A stretch of DNA of 64,000 nucleotides. Origin: Perognathus longimembris pacificus. Its lineage: Eukaryota > Chordata > Mammalia > Rodentia > Heteromyidae. The stretch is from the NCBI RefSeq assembly GCF_023159225.1, contig NC_063161.1, forward strand, positions 71,576,767-71,640,766. The letters run 5' to 3'. Under the pieces are notes generated by a model. The model was not told the origin of the DNA. It did not search any database and saw nothing but the letters and a program-made list of their open reading frames with translations. Below are positions 54,421 through 64,000 of the stretch, piece after piece; position 1 is the stretch's first letter, and every line of letters starts with the position of its first letter. The position numbers and the translations under genes were made by a program.

Positions 54421-56709
54421 CCCAGTCTGCAGCAGACAGATGTAAATATGCCTCTTGCTCTGATCTTAGTTCTTTTTTTTTTTTAAGGAAAGAAATTCCT
54501 TCCCATTTGATCTGAAATACCCCGGTGGGATTGTCCATGAATTGCAAGACATCTGGGAATTGATTTCCTGACTTTGTAGGTTTGTCAAGGAATTTCGAGG
54601 ATTTACCAAAGACTAGGAGAAAAGGGAGATGCCACAGTGCCACTGGGGTGTCCACAAACCTCCTGTATACAGTGTCAAGAAGGAGGGGCAGGGAGAGTGA
54701 TGCTTTACAGAATACCCATTTTGTTGTATTAAAACAGAATCTGGAGGAAGAACCTGGCACTGAAACCCAGTTCCTGGAAAAGGGATCCGGCCTGTACTGT
54801 GGGCTCATGGAGGGGCTGCAGCTTTGCTGACCCCTCCCTCCTCCCCAGCCTCCATGGGTTTGGCCCCAGGCCCCGTGCTGCAGGAAGGTGAGGCTGCTTC
54901 CCCCTCCGTGAACTTGGTGCTCATTGAGGCCGGGCCAGGCGCCTGTGGGGGAGAGCAGGCATAGCACTGAGCGTGCCAAGTCGGGACCTGTGGCTCCCGC
55001 AGCAGCCCTGTCCCTCCCTGCCCTTGGGGGAAGCAGGTAACTGGTGCGGAGGGGTCCATTCTGGTGGCTGCTGGCTCTGTGTGTGTGTGCACGAGCACAC
55101 GCGCACACACACACACAGTAGGGGGTTTTCTGAGGGCAGCAAGGGTGGCTTGGGGCACCTGGAGGGTCGAGGGAGGGGAGTGAGGCTCGGGAATGGCAGT
55201 CAGCACAGGCCTCAAGTTGTGCTAGGAACTTGTTTTTTCAAAGAGGAACTTGTGTCTCTGTGGAAAGGGGCTGGCAGAGCAGGGCACACTGCTGGGTGCC
55301 CCCCCCCCCCCCAGAGGAGGGCCCTGCTGTCCCTACTAGTCCAGAGGGCCTGTCCAGAGAACTCTTCCTGGAATTCAGATGGAATGTAAGTTATTGGTTT
55401 GTGGATACTGTTCACGTGACTTAGTTGTCTAAGTAACCTGCCCAGTACCGTAGGGAAGGCTGGCTATAAAACCCCGGAGCAGCAAGGCCTGGGGGCTACT
55501 TGCTCCCTACTTGGAGAGCTGGATCTTGTGGCTTCTCGTCTTCTGACCGAAGGCCAGGTGTGCCTGTGCTGGTGTGGGATATGTGGCTGCTACTGCGTGA
55601 GTCCTGCCAGCCAAGCCTGCACCCTGGCCTGGGCTGGAGCCTTCCCTTCCTAGCCATTGAGAACCCCAGGGGTCCTGGGAGGCCAAGGATGCCTCCACTG
55701 GCCCGGTGGGGTTTGGGATAGGGACTAGCACTTTGCAGGCTTTGGAGGCTCCTGGCTGGGTGGTCCCAGTGGTCGTCCCCTCTGTGGTGAGTCACTGTAG
55801 GCTGTCTGGAGTCCAGCCCTGCCCTGTGGAAGGGAAGGGTGATGCTCACTCCTTGTTTCCAGTGCATTCTCACATTCATGCATTTTGAGTACAGGACATG
55901 AGTTCCAGGCCTGCCTGCCCGCCCAGGGTCGCCGCCCTCAGAGTCCTGCCAGCAGGGCCATCAGAACGATGCTGGGATCTCACTCTCAGTTTGCTAGAGA
56001 TCTTTACATGATGTACAGGCAGACAAAAGCTGGCCTTAGTTCACAAAGCAATTTTTATTTATTGTTGTGCTTTTATTAGCTGCTGTTACTGAGCTCCTGT
56101 TGAGACATGTGGAGAGGGCCTGGGCAGTCTCTCACCTGCAGTGACTGGTGTCCTGGGGACCCAGTCTCATTTCTCTCCAACCATGGCTGAAGAGCAGCAG
56201 ACCCCCCTAAGTCTGAGGGCTCCTAAAATCCTCATGGATGCATGAAACCAAAGGTCTTATCAAACCCCAGAGATCCTGGTGTTTCCCTGTACATAAAGTC
56301 CCATGTATATACAATTAGGTTTACAGTGAGGGATGAGCAACTAAAGCTGGTGACAGAGTAGCACTGCTGTTACCATGACAATCACCAGACAGTGGGTATG
56401 GGTGGGTAGCTCATACTGAGTGGATGCTGTAGCCCAGAGATGAGCTGGGCCCCAGGTGGGCTGGGCAGGTGGTGTGGTTTCTTCATGCTACTCAGACTGC
56501 TGCACAACTGAAGACTTAGGAAATGTATATTTCTGGAACTTACCATTGAATAGTTGGAGACTTTGTTTGACTTAATTGAAATTGTAGATAAGGGGATACT
56601 ACCGTGTTTGATTCTAGATATTTCTAGGGGTTTGTCCTAAAGGCTTGGTGTGATTTTGGGCAGGTAAGCTCCCCTACCCTCCACCTTGCCCGTAGGGAGA
56701 TGTGTGTGG
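54421..56709 (+). other. Unique intron
   Basis: No gene is recognised. Holds a GT/CA patch (55078-55118) and 14 Cs at 55299-55312. Confidence 0.5.

Positions 56710-56760
<51 letters not shown>
56710..56760 (+). repeat. (AC)25 microsatellite
   Basis: Perfect AC repeat of about 51 bp. Confidence 0.98.
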
Positions 56761-56761
<1 letters not shown>

Positions 56762-58519
56762 AATCTCAGATTGCAAATATTTCTCCTTAAAGCCCCCGTC
56801 CCTCGGTGAAGCCCTGTGCATTACAGAGCATTGACTTTACATGGAAAGTGCTTAATACTTGATTTGGCACTTAATGGATATTTACACGGTAATACCACAA
56901 TGGAGGGTAAACAGGGGATTTGTTTTTAATGAGCTCTTTCTTTGGGGATTGGAAGCAGTTCCCCCTGTGCTCTGGCATCTGGGGTTCTTGCTCTGCTGGT
57001 TTAGGTGGTGTCTGCCCTCAGCCTTGATGGACCTGCTCCCCTTCCCCAGGCTCCCTCCTGGTTTTCCCTGGGTGACAGGCGCCTGCTCCCCCCGCCCCCA
57101 TGTTCCCCGCAGTGCCCGGTCCTGTGATTTGTGTGTGGCGGAAGTCTGGGTTGCTCTGAATTATTTTTACACACCAGCTTTTTAGTGGCCAACAGACTGA
57201 GGCCTGCTTCCTTCAGTGGAGGCTGGAGGGCCTTGCAGTTCACTGTTGGGTTTAGGGTTTAGAATACTCTGATTGGGCCTGGGGAGATGGTCAGGAGAGC
57301 GCCCCCAAATCCCTCTGCAATGTTAGGCCCAGGCTCATGGGGAAGGCCTTGGGTGTTGAGAGGCATAGTCTTTCCTAGGGCTGGAGGCAGGGAAGGGGAG
57401 AGAAAATGCCAGAGATAAGGACTTGGTCCTGGGGGTGGGCATAGATTCCCCCGGGTCCTAAGCAAGTGCTACCAGACCCTACCATGCCCACGCTTGCTTG
57501 GAGCCCGGCATCAAGGAGCTAGTCTTTAATTTTAATGGTGCCCTGCTGTGTTTCCTGAGGAGGATCATCCTTGGACGATCACACACTCTTCACAGGCTCT
57601 TTGCACATGCACATGCTACATTCAGTGGGCAAGTTGAGGGGCTGGCTCTCCTGGGGAAACTCCCAATGGTGCCCTCCACTAAAGCAAGCATTCCATGTGC
57701 CGGCATCCTCTTCTATGGGGCCTTGCGTGGTTGCAGACCCCTTGCTGTCCCATGGTGCTGGCCTTCGCAGGTGGCTTACGTGGCCTCCTGCCCCTCTGCC
57801 CTCCTGCTGATCACCACACACAGGCTACACTCCCAGCAGCCAGTGTGGCATCCACCAGGCCCAGGCCGAGTGCCGTGGCCCCAAGGCCAGGCCAGGCAGG
57901 TGGCCTGAGGTCACACAGCTGGATATTCACGCTGGGGACTGTGGAAGGGGCTGTGCTGGGTATGTGTGTGTGTGGGGGGGGGAGGGTGTTTGGTGGCCAG
58001 GTCCTGTGCTGTGGGCAGAGATCCGTCCTCTGCTACTGAGTGGAGGGGGTGACAGGTAGAGAGGTAACACCTGCCATGGCTTCCATATCCCTGGCTGCCT
58101 CAGCACTTGGTGGTGTGTCCTCCAGGTGGGGCTTCTTGATCCTCACCAGCCGGATGGCTCTGGACCTGTCAGTGGACATGGTCAAGCCCTGCGGCCGAGC
58201 AGGGTGAGAATAGCCTCTGCTAACAAGCCTGGGGCCACGGGCATCTGTGGAAGCCATCCTGGCTTCCTTTGAATGCTTGCTCTAGGGGGCCTGTGCAAGG
58301 TCAAAGCCCCTATGGATACCCTTGGAAGTCAGGAGCACACACACACACAGAGCCTCTTCTTGTGCCTGGCTAACCTGCCCTGCCCAAGCAGGAGATTTGT
58401 TTCTAGATTTATACACCACTGTGGGCTCCTAGGGACTTCTGTTTAACTTAACTCTTGCTGGGTTATTGCTGTTCCTGGATTGCACAGGTGACACATGAGT
58501 GAGTCTTAGCCGCTCCAGG
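56761..58519 (+). other. Unique intron
   Basis: No gene or dispersed repeat is recognised. Confidence 0.5.
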
Positions 58520-58800
58520 GTCTGGCACATAGGTGGCTCACGCCTGTCATCCTAGCTACGCAAGAGGCTGAGATCTGAGGATCACAGTTCAAAGCCAGCC
58601 TAGGCAGGAAAGTCTGTGAAACTCTTATCTCCATTTAACCACCAGAAAACCGGAAGTGGTGCTGTGGCTTAAGTGGTAGAGTGCTACCCTTGATCTGAAG
58701 AGCTCAAGGACAGAGTTCAAGCCCAGGCCCAGAGTTTAAGCCCCACCACACACACACACACACACACACACACGCATGCACGCATGCTCGCACGCACGTG
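58520..58800 (+). mobile_element. Composite SINE with a (CA)n tail
   Basis: Head (ggctcacgcctgtcatccta), middle (cttatctccatttaaccacc), tail (tgctgtggcttaagtggtag), then a CA/GCAC microsatellite at 58747-58800. Confidence 0.88.
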
Positions 58801-59220
58801 CGCGTTGAATTTAGTCCAGTTTCACAAGAACCCCATTGTGCAGATCAGAAGATGGGTGCCCAGAGACTGCTTCCCTGGGGTCTTCTGAAGGGGTATCGAG
58901 AGAGTTGCCCCTCCCTATCCTGACTTCCTGTCCCCAAGGGCATGTTGTTTGTTGGGTGTCTTCTCTGGTCATTTTCAGCCGCTTCAAGCCTTAAAGGATT
59001 TGTGAGATGGCCCTGCGGAGTGTAGCCCAGATTTCCTCGTGGCATGGTGGCTCAGCGGTTCCTGGGGTGTGGGTGGGGGACGGGACTGTGGTACCATGGT
59101 CCAGCCAACCATGGCAGGGCACTGCAGCAACCTCGCTGTCCCCACCTTTGCTCAGCTCTGACGCCTTGCAGAGCTATTTTCATACAGAGATGTGGCAGGT
59201 CTGCCTGGTAATCAGAGCCC
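58801..59220 (+). other. Unique intron
   Basis: No gene or repeat is recognised. Confidence 0.5.
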
Positions 59221-59370
59221 ATGTGCCAGTATGAGCCTGTGTGCTGGTGCAGGGCCAGTGTGCCAGTGTGTGGGCCTTGTGTGCTGGTGCAGGGCCTATG
59301 TGCTGGTGTGAGCCCCTGTGCCAGTTGTGGGGTGTGCCGGTGTGGGGTGTGCTGGTGTGGGCACGTATCC
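59221..59370 (+). repeat. GTGCTGGTG-type minisatellite
   Basis: Irregular units of gtgtgctggtgcagggcc, gtgccagtgtg and ggggtgtgccggtgt fill about 150 bp. Confidence 0.85.
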
Positions 59371-59591
59371 CCAAGGCCAGTGGCAGTGCCCACAGCAGGG
59401 TGGGGAGCCCCAAAGCTGACAGTGTCCAGCCGTCCCAGAGGGCATCCCTGGGAGTCTGTGGCTCACGGCAGTAGCCCCAGAATGTGAGGGCTGGGGATCA
59501 GACCCCACTCACAGGTTGGGCCTGTGTCCCCTCCCTATTTCCAGGTGGAGTCAGAGCACCTGGCAGGACCCAGGACCAAGAGTTTTGGGGA

Positions 59592-59835
59592 TTTATTGTT
59601 GTTGTTGTCAGTCCTGGGGCTTGAGCTCAGGGCCTGGGTGCTGCCCCTGAGCTTTTCTGAGCAAGGCTGGTGCTCTACCACTTGTTCCACAGCTGCAGTC
59701 CAGCCTTTTGGTGGTTAACTGGGATAAAGGTCTTGGGAGCTTTGCTGTCTGGGCTTGCCTTGAACCTTGCTTGATTCTCCTGTCTCAGCTTCCCGAGGAG
59801 CTAGGACTGCAGATGTAAGCGGTGGCCCCTGGTGG
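59592..59835 (-). mobile_element. Composite SINE, reverse orientation
   Basis: Tail (gcttgagctcagggcctgg), middle (tttggtggttaactgggat) and head (tcagcttcccgaggagctag). Confidence 0.83.
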
Positions 59836-59849
59836 CTTTACCTGATGCA

Positions 59850-60350
59850 GATGATGCTTTTGCAGTTTAGTACCAGGTTCAATGGTGAATCTGTGAAAAA
59901 TGTAACATATATATATGTGTTGGTTAAAAAATAGCCACTGGTTTCTAAATTATGCCTTTTAGCTCCCGCTAGGACACAAACCCATTTTTTTCCCTTCTGT
60001 TCTGATTTGCGTTTCTTCCAGTATCATTTAATGTGGCAATTTAATGAATTGCACTGGGTGACTTTGAACCCTTATGTGGCCACGGCTTGTGCAAATCTCC
60101 TGCCTCTCACATTGTGAGCTAATGTGAGCTCTTTATTTCTGAAGTGTGGCCTGACATTGTTTAGGCTGTTACTGGCTTCTTATTTTTAACTCAGTTCTTT
60201 TGTCACTTAAGTAAGATGTTTTAATTCTTATCTAGTGTTAGATCATTTAGCAGAATTTTTTTGGAATATAATTTTTGTATCTCGTGTAAAACACTTGCCT
60301 GTGGCAGAACCTCTTGGAACTTTGTGCATCCTATAATTCTCTTCCCAAAG
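59850..60350 (+). promoter_or_regulatory. AT-rich unique block, enhancer-like
   Basis: Repeat-free, with TTTAATGTGGCAATTTAATG, CTAAATTATGCC and a short TATATA run. A candidate conserved element on texture only. Confidence 0.3.
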
Positions 60351-60599
60351 ACGTTTAATTAGGAATATCATAGGATGTGGACCCCCAAGGCAGCTTTGGT
60401 CGGCTGCCCTGTTTGGAGTGGCAGTCGTGGGACGCGGACTTCTGAGGGTCTGGATGGGTCTGACACACCAGCGGTGGGGGTGGGGGCCAAACAAGATGAA
60501 GGCTGCACAGATTTGGGGTTGTAGGGTTCAAATATAAATTTGAGGATAAGTTGGCTATTTTTTTTATTTCTCTCTAAATTCAAAGAACTATAGATTGGA

Positions 60600-60780
60600 C
60601 ACAAAGCCTAGAGCTTGCCAGGCTGGTGCTCTGCCACTTGAACCAAGTCTCCAGCTCTCCAGCCCTTTTGCTTTTAGTCCCTTCCCCTCCCCCCTTCAGG
60701 CAGGGCCTTGAACTTTTGCCCAGCTGGCCTTAAGCTGCCACTGTCCTCTCTGTGATTCCCAAGTAGCTCCCATGGTGACC
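60600..60780 (-). mobile_element. Diverged SINE remnants, reverse
   Basis: A reverse tail (ggctggtgctctgccacttg) and a possible eroded B1-like part (ccttgaacttttgcccagct) are visible. Confidence 0.5.
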
Positions 60781-61129
60781 CAAGAGCCATTTGGTGTAGG
60801 TGCTGACTTGTGCGTGGTGGGTGCTGCTGTGGGGTGTCTTGTCCTCTGTGTCAGGTTGGCTGACCTCTGAGAAGGGGTGGATGGTTCTGTCTTTCTTTTT
60901 GGGCTGCTGTATTCTGTTCCATGGGGATGTTGGGGTGGAGGGCCCTGGGTTTAGCTTTTGGGCCTACCAGTTCACTGGAGGGAGGCGAGGGCCCCCAACC
61001 TCGTTGTCTGATGGCTCAGGACTGCCGGGTGTGTTCAGGAGAGCACGCCCTGCAGCCATGCACCCACTGCTTCTTTCAATCCTAGGCTTGGTATCTATCA
61101 ATCCTTTTGCTTCCATTTGGCCGGGTGGC

Positions 61130-62600
61130 GTAATGCTTTAGCACATTTTAAATAAGATTACACAAGCTGCTGTTCGTTGGCATCAGTGTCTTTTAATCTG
61201 GAGACAAAATGTTACCCCCCTTCATTTACAAAACAGAGCATTTCTGGCATCGTATCCTCGTGTCTTCTGGTGGAGCCATTTTCCAGAACTTACTGTGGGC
61301 TTCTAATTACCCTCATTTAGACATCCAGGACAGAAATTGCCACTTCAACAAGAAAAATTTGCAGTGAGCTGGAGGCAGATGGGCTCATCGCACAGCCTAA
61401 AAACCTATGTGGGTCTTTATTCCAGAAGTGCGTGGCTGTTCATGCATGCCCTCCCTCATCCCTCCTTCTGTGGGCAGTGCTCAGGTCTTCAAGCTGAAGT
61501 CACTGCCCCTTTGCCAAATTGTGTCTTCTCTTTCTGTGCAGAATTGTGTTACTGCATCCATTTTTCATGGTTAATTAGGCCCTGCAAGAAAATGGGGGAG
61601 AGCTGTATTTAAATTTTTGGGTCATTCAAAGGCCTAAAAGTATCTAAGATGAAAGACAACAAAGTTCCTTTAATATTTATTATAGGAATAAAAGCAGGGA
61701 GTCCTTGCCGAGCCCCTTCTCGGTTTTCTTCCTCAGAAGCTGGCGGAGATTAATCACAGGCCGAAGTAGGCCTGTTTGGGAGTTTCCCTCGTTCTGTGGC
61801 TAGAGAGCGGCTCCAGGAGGAAGTGGCCCCCTCAGTCTCTATGTATGTTCTGGGCAGGTTGTAAATTTTATAACTCACTAATATCATAAAACGTTTGTTG
61901 ATTAACATCATATGCTACTTTCTGATAGAACAATCTTAATTTATGCTTTTGTTGGGATTCCTTTTTTCCATTTGAATCTGGAAAACAAAAACCACATGTG
62001 AGATAGTTGCTCTGTAGATGGAAAGTTCTAGAAACACCACTTCTAGCACTGCTGTGCAGTCAGACTGGCCAGCCAATGGGCCAAGAGACGCCTGGGGAGG
62101 AGCCTCTTATGAGTGCTGTGGCTTTGTGAAAGACTGAGGTGGCAAATCGGAACCTAGGTCTAACCAGGGAGAGGCCGAGGGGGTATCACCATGTACTAGG
62201 CCCAGTGCCTGCCTTTCCCCCCACCAGGCTCCCCAAATTCAAATGGGATCGGCGTGATTGAGAAGATTGTCAGCAATATGCAAATAAGCAGGGGAGAGAA
62301 AGCGCATCTCATGCAGATAATTTCTAGGTAGATAATTTGCCATAAAAATTTATATGGCAGTCCTTAAAACCTTCGGAGATTTAGTCTGTCTCGGGAAAGG
62401 TGATTTATATGGTATTAAAACACTTTTTATGTTCCAGTCCTTTAGATTTAATGTTTATTGCCTATAAAAATGAAATCTTCTTGTGGATATTTAAAAGTTT
62501 TGGTACTGTGTGAAATATATATTCAAGTGAGAATCAGCAGCGCTTTGGAGATGTTGTAAATAAACAGCAATTTCTGCTCCGGCGCTGCCCAGTCCGGTGT
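61130..62600 (+). promoter_or_regulatory. 1.4-kb SINE-free AT-rich block with octamer motif
   Basis: Long repeat-free, AT-rich tract with GGTTAATTAGG (near 61569), GATTAATC (near 61749), GTTGATTAACATC (near 61896) and a perfect octamer ATGCAAAT at 62278-62285, followed by repeated GATAATTT words (62317-62340). It probably comprises one or more conserved intronic enhancers; not tested. Confidence 0.4.
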
Positions 62601-62729
62601 CTGGGCACAGCCCTTTCCATGCACCGGGAGCTCCCTGGCCCTGGTGTCGAGCCCCGGGTATGCTGCTGGCTAGGGGATGTTCAGTGTGTGTGTGTTGGTT
62701 TTTCTTTTTCTTTCTTTTTTTCCCCCATT

Positions 62730-63190
62730 AGCTGACAAGTATTATGCTATTATAATTCCTCAGAAAGTTATGCAAGGTGTGACCAGAATCTCATTCATTT
62801 CCTTAGACATGAATTGCCACCCAGGTTTTGAAGAATGAAGGAGCTTTGGCAAAGCGAAGTCAAATGCAAGCCAGGTCTTAGGCATTTTCAGCCCCTCAGA
62901 TTCCTAATGGCGTGCTTTATTGCTGGTCTAAATAAAACGGCAAAGGTGCACAGTTGGGCATTTGGAGGGGGACTCTGAAAGATGCTTCTAGGGCCGACAG
63001 CCCTAGGGTGCACATCGCGTTTGATTGTTGAACGGATGTCAGAGCCTTGGCTCCTCTGGCACTTTAGAAATTACCCGGGAAGTGCGTTTCTGGGAGGTCT
63101 GTAGCTGTTCCAAGAGGTGGAGCTCATCTAGGTCACCCCATTATAACCGCACTGTGGTGTGAACCCCGACAGCAAAGCCGCTGGGAGCAC
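62730..63190 (+). promoter_or_regulatory. Unique block, enhancer-like
   Basis: Repeat-free, with CATTAGCTGACAAG, TATTATGCTATTATAATTCC and GTTATGCAA in the first 80 bp. Candidate element on texture only. Confidence 0.33.
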
Positions 63191-63384
63191 AGCCTGAGGA
63201 GCTGAGTGAGCCTGAGCCTGGCCTTGAGTTCCGGCTCCTGAGCACCGGGCTGGCAGGGACCTGGCCGGGGGCCTGGCTGGGGAGCTTTGGTTTCATGTGG
63301 CTGTGCCTGGGTGGATGACAGGCTTCAGGCCTGCTGATTCCTCAGGCTCCCAGGGCCAAAGTAGCAGCCTGCATTGCTTTTCCC

Positions 63385-63490
63385 CTTTGGTGCTGATACT
63401 AGGGTTTGAACTCAGGGCCTTGAGGTCTTGCTTGGCTTTTTCCACTCAAGGCTGATGCTTTACCACCTGAATCATGTCTCCGCTTCCGGA
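63385..63490 (-). mobile_element. ID-like SINE tail, reverse
   Basis: Reads agggtttgaactcagggcct then ctcaaggctgatgctttacc; the head part is missing or eroded. Confidence 0.68.
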
Positions 63491-64000
63491 TGTTTGATGG
63501 TTTATAGAGTTCTGGGGCAAAAGTCTACGCGGGCCTCTGACACTCTAACCCCTGAAGGTGATGTACAGGCTCCCGCACATGGACCTGCTGGCCAGGCTTG
63601 CCCCCTGGAGACCTCGCGCTGATCGCTTTCAAGCCCTGCGTGGTGGCAGAGGGCTGTGATTCAGGGCCCAGGTTTCCTTGTGTCACCAGCACAGCGAGGC
63701 AGGGGCTATGTCAGAGCTGGCTGTGGAGCCACTGACTTTGACCTTGTGGGCAGGGGGTGCAGTCCATGAGCTAGGGCAGATGTGAAGACGAGTGGGAGCG
63801 GAGTGGGAGCTCCAGGGGCGATGCCCACGGCCCTGCTGCGCCAGTCTTGGCATGGGCACCTGGTAGGGATTGCTCTTCCCCAAAGAGACAGAAAGGCCCA
63901 CAGTCCTCTAAAACAAAGAAACTTCATGTTGACTTTATTAGGAACAGACAGGCTCCAAATCTCCCAGCAAAAACATTTATTTTTAATCAAGTGATTTTTT
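63491..64000 (+). other. Unique intron at window end
   Basis: No gene or repeat is recognised. Confidence 0.5.

Larger units (their letters stand above)
15745..64000 (+). other. CUX1: CUX1 intron 1 (5' part, runs out of the window)
   Basis: From the exon 1a donor to the window end I find no exon resembling the next CUX1 coding segment (RELDATA, then a long coiled coil). The first intron of human CUX1 is also very long, so this is expected. For exon 1b transcripts the intron starts at 17228. The stretch contains SINE and LINE insertions, tandem repeats and unique AT-rich blocks, listed separately. Confidence 0.85.

Noticed and set aside
17228..64000. Presence of the next CUX1 coding exon in this window
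   Set aside because: No segment resembling RELDATA and its coiled-coil continuation was seen in any plus-strand frame; intron 1 is very long in human as well.

Overview
The window is mammalian nuclear DNA. It holds two alternative first coding exons of CUX1 (Cut-like homeobox 1, also called CCAAT displacement protein), which reads on the + strand. Everything else is the 5' flank and the beginning of a very long first intron. Exon 1a (15682-15744) gives 21 residues starting MAANVGSMFQYWKRF and ending DLQQLQ. Exon 1b (17198-17227) gives MQCAAGAQLK, the counterpart of human MLCVAGARLK. Both end in phase 0 at a GT donor and would join the shared next exon (starting RELDATA in human CUX1), which I do not find here. 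CUX1 transcripts encode the nuclear p200 Cut/homeodomain factor and the Golgi coiled-coil product CASP; exon usage beyond this window decides which.

The dispersed repeats point to a rodent. Many copies have a B1/7SL-like head (ctcacgcctgtaatcctag, then gaggctgagatctgagg) followed by a tRNA/ID-like tail (gctgtggctcaagtggtag). I associate this composite with Geomyoidea (kangaroo rats, pocket mice, gophers). That assignment is from memory, with moderate confidence. There are also truncated LINE-1 3' ends with target-site duplications.

Layout: 1-14.0 kb is 5' flank with SINEs, microsatellites and one enhancer-like unique block near 3.95-4.36 kb. 14.1-17.45 kb is one dense, TATA-less CpG island with both first exons. 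17.45-22 kb is SINE-free proximal intron. 22-64 kb is distal intron: SINE and LINE insertions, several minisatellites (24.2-25.2, 32.55-32.72, 43.87-44.17, 51.57-51.82, 52.52-52.74 and 59.22-59.37 kb), a pure-purine tract (48.65-48.90 kb), and AT-rich repeat-free blocks that look like regulatory elements (28.2, 28.9, 40.6, 54.1, 59.9, 61.1-62.6 and 62.7 kb).

I find no other protein gene, tRNA, rRNA or CRISPR array. The many long open frames come from GC-rich promoter DNA or from tandem repeats. The observations most worth following are: Cut-type binding motifs and YY1-type motifs clustered on and just after CUX1's own first exon; an overlapping upstream ORF on exon 1a; an 88-codon in-frame extension upstream of exon 1b; a LINE-1 fragment flanked by a perfect 101-bp duplication; and two minisatellites that multiply transcription-factor motifs (ZNF143-type and E-box). 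None could be tested by alignment or expression data here.
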